Of a stretch of DNA of 64,000 nucleotides, positions 36,441-46,371 are shown in pieces; position 1 is the stretch's first letter; every line of letters begins with the position of its first letter. The notes under the pieces are model-generated. The model searched no databases and had not been told where the DNA came from. It saw nothing but the letters and a program-made list of their open reading frames with translations. Location of the stretch: NCBI GenBank assembly GCA_022510745.1, contig JAFLSY010000012.1, positions 23,238-87,237 on the forward strand, written 5' to 3'. Position numbers and translations under genes: made by a program. The DNA comes from Lachnospiraceae bacterium. Lineage in GTDB: Bacteria > Bacillota > Clostridia > Lachnospirales > Lachnospiraceae.

Positions 36441-37586
36441 TTATTTTTTATTTTTTTCCTTCTTATACGCATCAAAGAAGGAAGAAGGATTGACATCTGC
36501 ATAGCACTGGGAGCACATACCCTCGATGACCGCACCGTTGTTGATCTGCACAGCCTTGGACTTGATATTTCCCATTACGATTGCAGAAGTGTCAAGCACA
36601 ACGGGACCGTGTACATCAATATCACCTTTTACCGCACCGGCGATCACCGCGCTCTTTGCAAAAATATTTCCGATCACAACGGAACTCTGTCCGATCTTAA
36701 CAGCACCCTCACTGGACACTTCTCCGTTAATCTTAGCATTATCTGCATAGATTTCCGCAGCTTTGGAATTTCCTGTAATAACGCCTGTAACATTGAGTTT
36801 ACCCAACAGGGTAATATTACCGTTGATCGTTCCGATCACCTCCATGGAGCCTTCGGAATTAATATCTCCGGTAACGGTCATCCCGGCTGTAATAATAGCG
36901 TTTTCATCTGTTGCGGTTTTTAATTGAACATCCATCTTTTTCCCTTCCTCTTCTACAATTTCTTCTGTTGCAGCAACTGTTTCGTTTACTTCCTCTGTCA
37001 AATTCTCTACGACAGACGGTTCTTCTTCCATGGAAAATTCTTCCTGAATAGGCAGTTCTTCTTCCATAGGAAACTCTTCCTCAGTAGGTAGTACTTCTTC
37101 CATAGGAAACTCTTCCTCAATAGGAAGTTCTTCTTTCATAGACAGCTCTTCCTGAATAGGTGGTTCTTCTTCCATAGACAGCTCTTCCTGAATAGGCAGT
37201 TCTTCTTCCATAGACGGCTCTTCCTCAATAGGCAGTTCCTCTTCCATAGACAGTTCTTCTTCAATAGAAAAGCTCTCTTCCGCAGTGGTCTCTTCTTTAA
37301 TGCTTTCTTCCACCGACTCCGCCACTTCAGCCTCCTGTTCCGGCTTGATCATGTTCATTTCGGCCGGCACCTCAATGAAGTCCACCCTTTCAAGCAGCGC
37401 GTCCAACTGCGCTTTTTCTGCCTCAATGGAAATATCTACCGATTCTTCCACAGGCATATCCTGCACGTCCTCTGCTGCCAAAACATTTTCCTGTTCCGGC
37501 ATCTCATCCGTATTTTCCGCCTCCCCGGGCATTAATTCATTGACCGCCTGGGAAAGGTCTTCCTTTAAATCCGAGAAAAAACCCAT
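36441..37586 (-). CDS. Bactofilin-family polymer-forming protein with an acidic repeat region
   Basis: 381 residues from the ATG at 37586 (MGFFSDLKEDL), which follows GGAGG by 9 bases. Residues about 1-90 are acidic. About 95-190 consist of six-residue units of the form S/P-M/I-E/Q-E-E-L/P/F repeated around 14 times. A bactofilin beta-helix domain (about 225-355) begins TAGMTVTGDINSEGSMEVIG. The tail CSQCYADVNPSSFFDAYKK has a CxxC pair. Bactofilins polymerise without nucleotide and scaffold envelope enzymes. It lies directly after a polysaccharide deacetylase gene. Confidence 0.88.
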   Translation of the reverse strand: MGFFSDLKEDLSQAVNELMPGEAENTDEMPEQENVLAAEDVQDMPVEESVDISIEAEKAQLDALLERVDFIEVPAEMNMIKPEQEAEVAESVEESIKEETTAEESFSIEEELSMEEELPIEEEPSMEEELPIQEELSMEEEPPIQEELSMKEELPIEEEFPMEEVLPTEEEFPMEEELPIQEEFSMEEEPSVVENLTEEVNETVAATEEIVEEEGKKMDVQLKTATDENAIITAGMTVTGDINSEGSMEVIGTINGNITLLGKLNVTGVITGNSKAAEIYADNAKINGEVSSEGAVKIGQSSVVIGNIFAKSAVIAGAVKGDIDVHGPVVLDTSAIVMGNIKSKAVQINNGAVIEGMCSQCYADVNPSSFFDAYKKEKNKK

Positions 37587-37590
37587 TCTC

Positions 37591-38634
37591 TTATTCCTCC
37601 GTTTCTTCATGTGGTATTGTAATATGCTGAACGGGCACTGTCTCCTCCGTAATCGGCAACAGCTCCGTATTTTCCATAGCTTGTATACGCTCTATCAATA
37701 TGGGCAGCGCTTCCACCGTGGTATGCTTGCTTGCCGCGTCATGCATCAGGATAATGACATTATCTTTCTTCTCAAGTCCCGCCAGACAATTCTCCACGAT
37801 CTGCTCAGGAGTTAACCTCACTCCCGATGCATCCTGAGAGGAGATATTCCAGTCATAATAGGTAAATCCTTCTTCCTCCAACCATGCGATCAACTCGCGC
37901 ATATCCGTGTGGCTCACCCTATTGGAACTTCCTCCGGGAAATCTGACATATACGCTTTCCACTCCTGTGATTTCATAGAGATAATCCTGCAGCTTCAAAA
38001 GATCCTCTATATACGCATCCAGGGATGCATACATCTGTTTGTAATCATGTGTATAGGAATGCATCCCCAAGGTATGCCCCTCTTCCACAATCCGCTTGTA
38101 AGCCTCCTCTGCCCACTCGCCCGTCTTTCCTACCACAAAGAAAGTAGCCTTTACATCATACTCCGCCAGAATATCCAGAATCTCATCGGTTCCAGAACTG
38201 GGGCCGTCGTCAAAAGTCAGATAAACTCTCCTTACCGGCTCTTCTGCAATTTCCTCCTGTTCATCTTCTGCATCAGAATCATCTTCGATATCAGAACCAT
38301 CTTCTGCATCAGGAGCATTTGCCGCATCGGATCCTTCGCCCAAATCTGCCACATCCTCTCCTGACAGATTATTGAACACAGGCTCCGGTATACTTCCCTG
38401 ACTCTCGCTCTCCGGCAGATTACTCATACCACTGCTTAACTGAAGCTGTCCCGAAATCAAGAGTTCTTCCAATTCCTTCAGCCTGTTCTCTAAGGAAAAC
38501 AGCCTCACCAATAGGAAAATGCACAATATGATAGGTATCAGTATGGAGGCTATCAGGGAAATAATAATTCCTCTTTTTAGACGCTGCACCCGCCTCCGTC
38601 TTTCGTCGGGAAGGGTACTTTTTTCAGCTGACAT
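37591..38634 (-). CDS. Membrane-anchored polysaccharide deacetylase (NodB fold)
   Basis: 347 residues from ATG at 38634 (MSAEKSTLPDERR) after GGAGG; earlier ATG at 38658 lacks one. Basic N-terminus, one membrane helix (about 22-44), a coiled stretch, and an acidic linker (DAEDGSDIEDDSDAEDEQEE). The NodB domain (about 130-325) carries TFDDGPSSGTDEIL with the catalytic/metal Asp pair and the HSYTHDY metal motif. Likely removes acetyl groups from peptidoglycan or a surface polysaccharide. Four bases separate it from the bactofilin gene. Confidence 0.9.
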   Translation of the reverse strand: MSAEKSTLPDERRRRVQRLKRGIIISLIASILIPIILCIFLLVRLFSLENRLKELEELLISGQLQLSSGMSNLPESESQGSIPEPVFNNLSGEDVADLGEGSDAANAPDAEDGSDIEDDSDAEDEQEEIAEEPVRRVYLTFDDGPSSGTDEILDILAEYDVKATFFVVGKTGEWAEEAYKRIVEEGHTLGMHSYTHDYKQMYASLDAYIEDLLKLQDYLYEITGVESVYVRFPGGSSNRVSHTDMRELIAWLEEEGFTYYDWNISSQDASGVRLTPEQIVENCLAGLEKKDNVIILMHDAASKHTTVEALPILIERIQAMENTELLPITEETVPVQHITIPHEETEE

Positions 38635-38662
38635 GGCACCGTCCTCCAACATAATCATATAT

Positions 38663-38691
38663 AGTATACCACATATATTCCTTTGGCGAAA
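38663..38691 (-). promoter_or_regulatory. Predicted promoter of the deacetylase-bactofilin-pyrH unit
   Basis: An extended -10 TGGTATACT (38663-38671 on the minus strand) with a poor -35 (TTTCGC) 17 bases upstream, about 30 bases before the ATG at 38634. Confidence 0.55.
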
Positions 38692-38719
38692 GTATAAAGA
38701 TTGAAAAATAAAAAATTCA

Positions 38720-38748
38720 TTTAATTTATCAATATTTTATGGTATAAT
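38720..38748 (+). promoter_or_regulatory. Predicted promoter of the DtxR/MntR-type gene
   Basis: Extended -10 TGGTATAAT (TATAAT at 38743-38748) with a weak -35 TTTAAT at 38720-38725, 34 bases before the ATG. Confidence 0.6.
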
Positions 38749-38781
38749 GATTGCGGTACATCATACCAAGGGGGAATGCCT

Positions 38782-39147
38782 ATGACGATCAGAGAATCTG
38801 CCGAAAATTATCTGGAAACCATCTTGATCTTAAGCGAGCGCCTGCCCGTTGTCCGCTCTGTAGATATCGCAACAGAACTGAATTTCAAAAAATCCAGCAT
38901 CAGTGTGGCCATGAAACATCTTCGAGAAAACGGCTATATTACCGTTACGGAGCAGGGCTATATCTATCTGACTGATAAAGGCAGTGAAATTGCCGAAACC
39001 ATGTACGAGCGTCATAAACTTCTCTCCTCCTGGCTGATAAAACTGGGCGTGGACGAAAAAACAGCCACTGAAGATGCCTGCCGGATAGAACATGATATCA
39101 GCAAAGAAAGTTTTGAGGCTATCAAACGCCATATCTGCAGCCACTGA
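38782..39147 (+). CDS. Metal-dependent transcriptional regulator, DtxR/MntR family
   Basis: 121 residues from the ATG at 38782, seven bases after AGGGGG. A winged-helix N-terminal domain (MTIRESAENYLETILILSE, VDIATELNFKKSSISVAMKH) is followed by the metal-binding and dimerisation helices with ligand-like residues in YERHKLLSSWL and ACRIEHDISKESF. Shorter than classical MntR (about 142 aa) and without an SH3-like domain. Probably a manganese- or iron-responsive repressor. It is divergent from the deacetylase unit; its own target is not apparent in the window. Confidence 0.88.
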   Translation: MTIRESAENYLETILILSERLPVVRSVDIATELNFKKSSISVAMKHLRENGYITVTEQGYIYLTDKGSEIAETMYERHKLLSSWLIKLGVDEKTATEDACRIEHDISKESFEAIKRHICSH

Positions 39148-39163
39148 TCATCAGTGATATTTT

Positions 39164-39195
39164 AAAAGCCTGTCTTCTTACGAAGACAGGCTTTT
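39164..39195. terminator. Bidirectional terminator between the DtxR-type gene and tRNA-Glu
   Basis: 14-bp stem AAAAGCCTGTCTTC / GAAGACAGGCTTTT with loop TTAC, T-rich on both strands. It ends the regulator on + and the tRNA transcript on -. Confidence 0.9.
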
Positions 39196-39217
39196 TGTGG
39201 GTTGGGCTTTTAAATAG

Positions 39218-39289
39218 CAGCTGATAGGGGAATCGAACCCCTGTTTCCGCCGTGAGAGGGCGGCGTCTTGACCGCTTGACCAATCAGCC
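39218..39289 (-). tRNA. tRNA-Glu (anticodon CTC)
   Basis: 72-nt cloverleaf. Acceptor GGCTGAT / ATCAGCT (first pair G-U), D arm with GGTCAAGCGGTCAAG, anticodon stem CCGCC/GGCGG with loop CTCTCAC (CTC at the anticodon), T arm AGGGGTTCGATTCCCCT. The 3' CCA is not encoded (GCT follows). CTC reads GAG. A promoter-like TTGCAT, 17-bp spacer, TAATAT lies upstream. Confidence 0.95.
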
Positions 39290-39323
39290 ATGGTTTTATA
39301 TCTACGTCCACATGACGCTTTTT

Positions 39324-39352
39324 ATATTAATATAAAACCGAAAAGAATGCAA
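39324..39352 (-). promoter_or_regulatory. Possible promoter of tRNA-Glu
   Basis: On the minus strand: TTGCAT (39347-39352), 17-bp spacer, TAATAT (39324-39329). It overlaps an A+T palindrome (TTTTATATTAATATAAAA) downstream of polC that may also act in termination. Confidence 0.4.
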
Positions 39353-39370
39353 GTCCTTTTTTCAAAAAAT

Positions 39371-42300
39371 TTACGAAACGAAATCAAAGAGGCTGATCTG
39401 GTTGGATTCCGGCAGATCACCCAATAAATGCAGACTGTCCATCATATCGATGACGGTCTTGCTCGCCTTGGTCCGCTGACGGAAATCATCCTTACTCAGG
39501 AAAGGTCCGTCCTTTGCAGCTTCCACAATGGCATCCGCCGCCTTTTCACCCAAGCCGTCAATACTGTTTAAGGAAGGCATCAGCTTATCCCCCACTATCT
39601 GGAAAGCACGGGACTGGGCGCTGAAAATATCGATTGGGATAAAGTCAAAGCCTCTGGCATACATCTCCTGCACCACTTTCATATCGTTGTAAGCGTCTTT
39701 CTCCCTATTGGATAGGTCGTTACGGCTCTTAAACTCCGACATCACTTTTTCCAAATGCTGCTGTCCCTGACACATCAATTCATAGGAAAAGGCTTTTGCA
39801 CGGATACTGAAAAAAGCTGCATAGTAGGCAAGTGGATAATATATTTTATAATAAGCTATTCTCCATGCCATCATGACATAGGCAGCCGCATGGGCCTTGG
39901 GGAACATATACTTAATCTTTTTACAGGACCAAATATACCAGTCGGGCACGCCTTTTTCCACCATTGCAGCCTCCCATTCCGGCTTTAAGCCCTTTCCCTT
40001 ACGCACACTCTCCATAATGGTAAAGGACAGAGAACTTTCCACCCCTTGGCTGATCAAGTAAATCATAATATCATCACGACAGCAGATGGCATTGGAAATA
40101 TCGGTAACCCCGTTTAGAATCAAATCCTGTGCATTTCCAACCCATACATCGGTACCGTGACCCAGACCGGAAATCCGAATTAAATCCGAGAGTTGTTTTG
40201 GTTTTGTGTCCAAAAGCATATTTATGGCAAATTCCGTACCAAACTCCGGAATTCCTAAAGAACCCACCAAAGTGCCGTTTATCTGTTCCGGCGTAATACC
40301 TAGGGCAGAGGTATTCTGAAACAGGGACATTACCTGCTTATCGTCTAACGGAATCTTAGTAGGGTCCACTCCTGTCAAATCCTGCAGCATACGGATCATA
40401 GTAGGATCATCGTGTCCCAGTATATCCAGTTTCAGCAGATTATGGTCGATGGAATGATAATCAAAATGAGTGGTAATGATGTCCGTGGTCATATCGTTAG
40501 CCGGATGCTGTACCGGCGTAAAGGAATTGATATCCTGGCCCACAGGAAGCACGATGATACCGCCCGGATGCTGTCCGGTACTTCTGCGTACTCCTGTACA
40601 GCCCGCAGTAATCCGGTTGATCTCACTGGTACGTTTGTGCTGCCCTCTCTCCTCATAGTAGTTCTTTACATAGCCGAAAGCCGTCTTATCCGCCAGCGTG
40701 GCAATCGTACCTGCCCGATAAGTCTGTCCCGCGCCGAAAATGACCTCTGTATACTTGTGGGCCTTACTCTGGTACTCACCGGAAAAGTTTAAGTCAATAT
40801 CCGGCTCCTTATCGCCCTTAAAGCCTAAGAAAGTTTCAAAGGGAATATCAAAGCCGTCTTTTATAAGAGGCTCTCCACATACGGGACATGATTTATCCGG
40901 CAGATCACAGCCCGCATTGCCGGCAAAAGCCTTGACCTCGGGGGAATCAAAATCACAGTAAAAGCATTTGCCGCATCGATAATGGGCGCTTAAGGAATTT
41001 ACTTCCGTTATACCCGCCATAAACGCCACCAGGGAGGACCCTACGGAACCTCTTGACCCTACCAGATAGCCGTCCTCCACCGATTTCCATACCAGTTTCT
41101 GCGCAATGATATACATAACGGCAAAGCCGTTGTTGATAATGGAATCCAGCTCCTTTTTCAGACGCGCCTCCACAATCTCCGGCAGTTCTTTCCCATAGAT
41201 TTCATGGGCTCTGTTATAGCAGATTTCAGTCAGGGTCTTGTCTGAGTCCGGAATCACCGGCGCACATTTATCCGGGCGCACAGGCGCTATATTCTCCACC
41301 ATGTCTGCAATCAGATTGGTATTGGTAATGACTACTTCCTCCGCTTTGTCACTGCCCAGATATGAAAATTCCTCTAACATCTCCTCCGTGGTACGCAGAT
41401 ACAGGGGGGCCTGATTATCCGAATCCTCATAACCCCATCCTGCCATAATGATGCGGCGGTAGATTTCATCCTCGGGGTCCAGAAAATGTACATCACAGGT
41501 AGCCACTACAGGCTTATGAAACTGTTCTCCCAATCTTACTATCCTGCGGTTTATATCCTGAATATCTTCGATGGAGTTAATATTGGAAAATCTCTCTGAA
41601 GCAATCATAAACTGGTTATTCCCACAGGGCTGGATTTCCAGATAGTCATAAAAGCTGACAATTCTGGCTATCTCCGCATCTCCCCGTTCCTCTACCAATG
41701 CCCCATAGAGTTCTCCAGCCTCGCAGGCGCTGCCAATGATCAAACCGTCCCTGTACTTTAAAATCTCACTCTTGGGAATTCTTGGGTGGCGGTTATAAAA
41801 ATACTGTAAATGAGACATGGACACCAGTCTGTATAAATTGATACGCCCCAAATCATTTTTTGCCAGTATGATACAGTGGTAGGGATGCAGTCTGCTGATA
41901 TTCTCCGCAGAAGGTCTCGCAAAGGTATTCAGCTCCTTAAGCGTAGTTATTTCCTTCTCCTTTAACATCTCCATGAACTTTAAGAAAATATGGGCCGTAG
42001 CTTCCGCATCGTCCACTGCTCTGTGATGATTTTCCAATACGACATTAAAGGTCTTGCACAGAGCATCCAGCGTATGCTTACTCTGGTTAGGCAACAGCAC
42101 TCTGGAGACCACCATGGTATCCACATAAGTATAGTCCGTGGAAAATCCCTGTCTGGCAGCATTTTCCGTGATAAAACTCATATCAAAAGCGGCATTGTGC
42201 GCAACCATCACACAGCCTTCGCAAAACGTCAGAAATTGCGGCAATACTTCTTCAATGTTCGGGGCGTCCATTACCATATCGTCCCGTATACCGGTAAGTT

Positions 42301-43912
42301 TTTCGATCTCAAAAGGAATGGGCACACCGGGATTGATAAAAGTGGAAAATCTATCCAAAATCTGTCCGTCCCGTACCTTTACTGCCCCAATTTCGATGAT
42401 ACGGTTATTGACCGGTGAAAAACCAGTGGTTTCAATATCAAACACCACATAAGCGCTATCTAAGACCTGTCCCTTATCTCCGGTTACAATCTCTTTTAAA
42501 TCGTCAACAATATAAGCTTCTACGCCATAGATCACCTTGAAGAAATCCTGCTTGTCAGGATTCTCTTCCCCATTTTCTTTACGTCTGGCCTTTTCTTCCT
42601 TCCATAGATCGTCCCAGACATGACTGGCATCCGTAAAACCCTGTACCACACCATGATCGGTAATGGCAATGGCGGGATGCCCCCATTTATAAGCCCTTTT
42701 CACAATATCCTTGGCTTCGGACACACCGTCCATGTGACTCATTTTGGTATGGCAGTGCAGCTCCACCCGCTTTTTTATGGATGTGTCCGAGCGGCTCATT
42801 GTAAAATCAGAAATCTTTTTGATACCTGCAATGGAACCGACGGTGAGCTCATGATCGAACTTGTCCGTCATGGCAATGCCCTTGACTTTGACAAAACCGC
42901 CCGGTTTCAGTCCCGCGCTCAACTCCTCCACATGCTCATTTGCCACAAAGAGCTTGATGGTCATGGTATCCGTATAATCCGTAATATCAAAAAAAAGAAT
43001 GGTCTTTTCGTTTTTAATCTCCCGCTTGTCAAAGTTCATGATCCGGCCGCGGATGATCACCTCGCCGATCTCACCGATAACATCCTCTATTTTCATGGCT
43101 TCTTCATCGAAGTCCCGACCGTAGAGGACATCCGGATTGTCCGAACGCTTGATACTCTTTTTTAACTCCCCTGCTTCCTTGCGGGATATTTTCGTTCCTG
43201 CGGATACGATTTCTTTCCTTCTCTCCGCTTTTCTTTCCACAGTTTCTCCTTGGACACTCTCTCCCGCCTTTTCCTGGCTATTCTCCGCTTTTTTTGCAGT
43301 TTCTACACCCTGTTCTTCCGCTTTCTCCCCCGCTTTAATACGGGCATAGATCTGCGCCACTTCCATGGCGATTTTCTGTTCGTCTTCTTCCCCAAATTTA
43401 CTGTCGGCTGCTTCTTTATAATCCAGACGCACCAATGCCTGCTGTCCGCAGCGTTCGTTCAGAATTTTTTCCAGAATGCGCATCATTTCTTCCGCCTTAT
43501 GGCGAATTAAAACAGTATCTTCCACTGTAAGCAGCAACTCATTTTCCTGAGGAAAAGAAAGGTCCGCACCCTTAAAAGCACTATAAATAATGTGGTCGTA
43601 CTCCCGCAGTTCCATGAGAATACTCTCTTTATAGATATCTAAAAGCTTTTCCGGCGTATACTGGGCGGAAAGTATATATTTCTCATAAATCTTTACGGTC
43701 ATTCCGTTCTTATTAAAAAGCTGTTCCCAGATTTCCTTTTCCAGCCTGTAGATCACGTCCTTCTGAATCAGATGGCTGCTGCGTAAATAAATGCGCAAAA
43801 AATCCTTGCGGGAGGTCGTGGTGATTTTTTCCACTTCCACCTGCTCCATCTGCTGCTTTATGCTTCCCTCTAACTCCAGAGTGGGAAATACCTCCAGAAA
43901 AGCTTTACTCAT
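39371..43912 (-). CDS. polC: DNA polymerase III alpha subunit, PolC type
   Basis: 1513 residues, the replicative polymerase of low-GC Gram-positives with built-in proofreading. Order: N-terminal domains (1-270, with a charged insertion near 195-250), OB fold (about 275-360), PHP part (VELHCHTKMSHMDGVSEA), DEDD exonuclease (YVVFDIETTGFSPVNNRIIE; HRAVDDAEAT), the rest of PHP, then the polymerase core with SRGSVGSSLVAFMAGITEVN, the zinc-binding CGKCFYCDF and CPVCGEPL, and catalytic EPDIDLNFSGEYQ. Its ATG shares one base with the ispG stop (TAATG), so translation is coupled. Confidence 0.97.
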   Translation of the reverse strand: MSKAFLEVFPTLELEGSIKQQMEQVEVEKITTTSRKDFLRIYLRSSHLIQKDVIYRLEKEIWEQLFNKNGMTVKIYEKYILSAQYTPEKLLDIYKESILMELREYDHIIYSAFKGADLSFPQENELLLTVEDTVLIRHKAEEMMRILEKILNERCGQQALVRLDYKEAADSKFGEEDEQKIAMEVAQIYARIKAGEKAEEQGVETAKKAENSQEKAGESVQGETVERKAERRKEIVSAGTKISRKEAGELKKSIKRSDNPDVLYGRDFDEEAMKIEDVIGEIGEVIIRGRIMNFDKREIKNEKTILFFDITDYTDTMTIKLFVANEHVEELSAGLKPGGFVKVKGIAMTDKFDHELTVGSIAGIKKISDFTMSRSDTSIKKRVELHCHTKMSHMDGVSEAKDIVKRAYKWGHPAIAITDHGVVQGFTDASHVWDDLWKEEKARRKENGEENPDKQDFFKVIYGVEAYIVDDLKEIVTGDKGQVLDSAYVVFDIETTGFSPVNNRIIEIGAVKVRDGQILDRFSTFINPGVPIPFEIEKLTGIRDDMVMDAPNIEEVLPQFLTFCEGCVMVAHNAAFDMSFITENAARQGFSTDYTYVDTMVVSRVLLPNQSKHTLDALCKTFNVVLENHHRAVDDAEATAHIFLKFMEMLKEKEITTLKELNTFARPSAENISRLHPYHCIILAKNDLGRINLYRLVSMSHLQYFYNRHPRIPKSEILKYRDGLIIGSACEAGELYGALVEERGDAEIARIVSFYDYLEIQPCGNNQFMIASERFSNINSIEDIQDINRRIVRLGEQFHKPVVATCDVHFLDPEDEIYRRIIMAGWGYEDSDNQAPLYLRTTEEMLEEFSYLGSDKAEEVVITNTNLIADMVENIAPVRPDKCAPVIPDSDKTLTEICYNRAHEIYGKELPEIVEARLKKELDSIINNGFAVMYIIAQKLVWKSVEDGYLVGSRGSVGSSLVAFMAGITEVNSLSAHYRCGKCFYCDFDSPEVKAFAGNAGCDLPDKSCPVCGEPLIKDGFDIPFETFLGFKGDKEPDIDLNFSGEYQSKAHKYTEVIFGAGQTYRAGTIATLADKTAFGYVKNYYEERGQHKRTSEINRITAGCTGVRRSTGQHPGGIIVLPVGQDINSFTPVQHPANDMTTDIITTHFDYHSIDHNLLKLDILGHDDPTMIRMLQDLTGVDPTKIPLDDKQVMSLFQNTSALGITPEQINGTLVGSLGIPEFGTEFAINMLLDTKPKQLSDLIRISGLGHGTDVWVGNAQDLILNGVTDISNAICCRDDIMIYLISQGVESSLSFTIMESVRKGKGLKPEWEAAMVEKGVPDWYIWSCKKIKYMFPKAHAAAYVMMAWRIAYYKIYYPLAYYAAFFSIRAKAFSYELMCQGQQHLEKVMSEFKSRNDLSNREKDAYNDMKVVQEMYARGFDFIPIDIFSAQSRAFQIVGDKLMPSLNSIDGLGEKAADAIVEAAKDGPFLSKDDFRQRTKASKTVIDMMDSLHLLGDLPESNQISLFDFVS

Positions 43913-44970
43913 TACGCCTCACTCCAATTATCCAGCTCGTATTTCAGTGCGGAGAGAAATTCCGTTTCGGGTATTTTACGTACGACCTCTCCTTTTTTGA
44001 TAAGAAGCCCTTCTCCGATACCTCCTGCAATACCCAAATCGGCTTCTCTTGCCTCCCCCGGTCCGTTCACTACACAGCCCATGACCGCGACCTTAATAGA
44101 GAGCGGATAAGCTGCTGCCAAGGTTTCCACTTCATTTGCCAGCTTGATCAAATCAATTTTTGTCCGGCCGCAGGTGGGACAGGAAACTACTTCTATGCCG
44201 CCCTTTCTAAGTCCCAGCGTACGCAGGATCAGTTTTGCGGACTTGATCTCCTCCACCGGGTCCCCGCTTAAAGAAACCCGAATCGTATCACCGATTCCCT
44301 GATATAGGATCACTCCTAAACCCACTCCCGATTTGATATTGCCGGACCAGACCGTACCGGACTCCGTAATCCCTACATGCAGAGGATAACTTGTCTTTGC
44401 GGCCAGTATTTCATGGGCCTTAATACACATGGACACATCGGAGGATTTGATGCTGATCACCAGATTGTCATAGCCTAATTCTTCTATCAGACTTACCTTA
44501 TCCAGTGCACTCTCCACAATGCCCTCTGCAGTCACGCCGCCGTACTTTTCCAACAGGGACTTTTCTAAAGAACCACTGTTGACCCCCACTCTAATCGGAA
44601 TCTGTCTTTCTTTTGCGGCATTTACCACCGCAAGTACCTTATCCCTGTCACCGATATTTCCGGGATTTATCCGAATCTTATCCGCACCGTTCTCTATGGC
44701 GGCAACCGCCATCCTATAGTCGAAATGGATATCCGCCACCAGCGGAATATGTATCTGCTTTTTGATTTCTTTTATAGCCAGAGCCGCTTCCATGTTAGGT
44801 ACCGTGCAGCGTATGATCTCGCATCCGGCCTCTTCCAGCCGGTGAATCTGAGCCACTGTAGCTGCTACGTCTTCCGTCGGCGTATTCGTCATGGACTGAA
44901 TCAGTATGGGATTGCCACCGCCGATCGCCCTGTCGCCTATTTGTATTACCTTCGTATTCTCTCTATACAT
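43912..44970 (-). CDS. ispG: 4-hydroxy-3-methylbut-2-en-1-yl diphosphate synthase
   Basis: 352 residues; the penultimate MEP-pathway enzyme, forming HMBPP with a 4Fe-4S cluster. TIM-barrel N-terminal half ([33 protein letters not shown]). Cluster cysteines in [12 protein letters not shown] and [20 protein letters not shown]. Upstream has a good ribosome site (CAGGAG) and promoter. Together with dxr and uppS this gives three isoprenoid genes in the window. Confidence 0.97.
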   Translation of the reverse strand: MYRENTKVIQIGDRAIGGGNPILIQSMTNTPTEDVAATVAQIHRLEEAGCEIIRCTVPNMEAALAIKEIKKQIHIPLVADIHFDYRMAVAAIENGADKIRINPGNIGDRDKVLAVVNAAKERQIPIRVGVNSGSLEKSLLEKYGGVTAEGIVESALDKVSLIEELGYDNLVISIKSSDVSMCIKAHEILAAKTSYPLHVGITESGTVWSGNIKSGVGLGVILYQGIGDTIRVSLSGDPVEEIKSAKLILRTLGLRKGGIEVVSCPTCGRTKIDLIKLANEVETLAAAYPLSIKVAVMGCVVNGPGEAREADLGIAGGIGEGLLIKKGEVVRKIPETEFLSALKYELDNWSEA

Positions 44971-45033
44971 GCTGTTCTCCTGTCATAGGATTTCTGTTTA
45001 CTATCCACTAAAATATAACGCATTACATAACTT

Positions 45034-45063
45034 ATTATATAACAACTTCTTTCTATCAGGCAA
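45034..45063 (-). promoter_or_regulatory. Predicted promoter for ispG-polC
   Basis: On the minus strand: TTGCCT (45058-45063), 18-bp spacer, TATAAT (45034-45039), about 65 bases before the ispG start. Confidence 0.6.
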
Positions 45064-45113
45064 TATCTCCCCATGCCGGATTTGTGATTTTCTTTATCTC
45101 AAATAAAATCATA

Positions 45114-46319
45114 CTACAACGGCTCACATAGCGCATAACAGCCGCCTTCCCGCTTTACACAGCCCTTTAGCGTCAAATTTAACAGTATCTCCATTGTCTG
45201 AGACAGGCTGAGCTTCTTAAGCAGCTTTTCTGACAGCATCATCAGCCGTATCTGGTCCAAAGAAATTGGGTAAAGGTCTAAGAGTTTTAACATCTCCTGT
45301 TCTTCCTCATTTAGGTTTATTCCTTTACGCTTAAAAGGAACTTCCCCAACACATTCATCCTGTATCATCCCCCTGCCGCTCCAGAGGTCTTCTTCCAACT
45401 CTTGCAACAGCTGTGTGGGAGAAAGTGCCGCACCTGCTCCCTGCAGTAAAAGGCTGTTACAGCCGTCACTGAGTCTGTCCGTCACTCTGCCCGGTACCGC
45501 ATACACCTCTCTGCCCTGTTCTAAGGCCATATCCACCGTAATGAGCGTGCCGCTTTTCTGTCTGGCTTCTATCACCAATACCGCATCGGACAATCCACTG
45601 ATGATTCTGTTTCGAGGCGGAAAATGGAACGCCAAAGGCGGAGTTCCCGGGGGATGGGTGGACAGAATGCCTCCTCTTTCTAAAATCTGCTCATACAGAT
45701 TCCGATGAGCGGACGGATAGCAAATATCCACGCCACAGCCCAAAACTGCAAAACTGCTGCCGCCCGTCCGTATTGCGGCAGCCTGGGCCAGTCCGTCAAC
45801 TCCTTTTGCAAATCCACTGACAATCTGCACGCCTGCTGCAGCTAACTGTTCTCCAAAGTTCTCTGCAAGATAACGGCCGTATTCGGAACAGTTTCTGGCG
45901 CCCACGATGGCAATACTCCTTTTTTCATCTTCCGGCAGTCTGCCCTTTACATACAATCCAAAGGGCTTATCCGAGATGTGTAAGAGCCGTCCGGGATATT
46001 GGGAATGATAAAAGGGGTAAAAGCTGATGCCCTGTTCGCCCAGCCTTTCATATGCTTCCATAATATCCCTGTTTCTGGATGTTTCCAATGTAAGAAGCTG
46101 GTCCTCTTTCAAAAAATGAGACAAGCTTTCTCTCTTTGCACAGTAGATTTCTTCAGGGGATCCAAAAGCCGCCAACAGTTCATATTTTCTTGTTTTACCC
46201 AACCTTTCTACACGGTCCAGCCAATAGATGAAGGGCTGCTGCTTTGCCATCTCCTCTTCCGTAAACTGGCACTCCCAGCCTGTTTCTGTGTTGCCATGAT
46301 CTCTTGTCATATTATCCAT
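45114..46319 (-). CDS. dprA: DNA-processing protein DprA
   Basis: 401 residues; loads RecA on incoming single-stranded DNA during transformation. N-terminal SAM-like helical part (about 25-115), Rossmann core with IAIVGARNCSEYGRYLAEN and VSGFAKGVDGLAQAAAI, then PPRNRIISGLSDAVLVIEA, and a C-terminal winged helix (about 335-400). The ATG has AAAGGAG upstream. It follows the comM gene closely. Confidence 0.95.
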   Translation of the reverse strand: MDNMTRDHGNTETGWECQFTEEEMAKQQPFIYWLDRVERLGKTRKYELLAAFGSPEEIYCAKRESLSHFLKEDQLLTLETSRNRDIMEAYERLGEQGISFYPFYHSQYPGRLLHISDKPFGLYVKGRLPEDEKRSIAIVGARNCSEYGRYLAENFGEQLAAAGVQIVSGFAKGVDGLAQAAAIRTGGSSFAVLGCGVDICYPSAHRNLYEQILERGGILSTHPPGTPPLAFHFPPRNRIISGLSDAVLVIEARQKSGTLITVDMALEQGREVYAVPGRVTDRLSDGCNSLLLQGAGAALSPTQLLQELEEDLWSGRGMIQDECVGEVPFKRKGINLNEEEQEMLKLLDLYPISLDQIRLMMLSEKLLKKLSLSQTMEILLNLTLKGCVKREGGCYALCEPL

Positions 46320-46371
46320 ATCACTCCTTTCTTTCTCTCTTCATCCCCTCATCTTTCTCCCATACCCTCTC

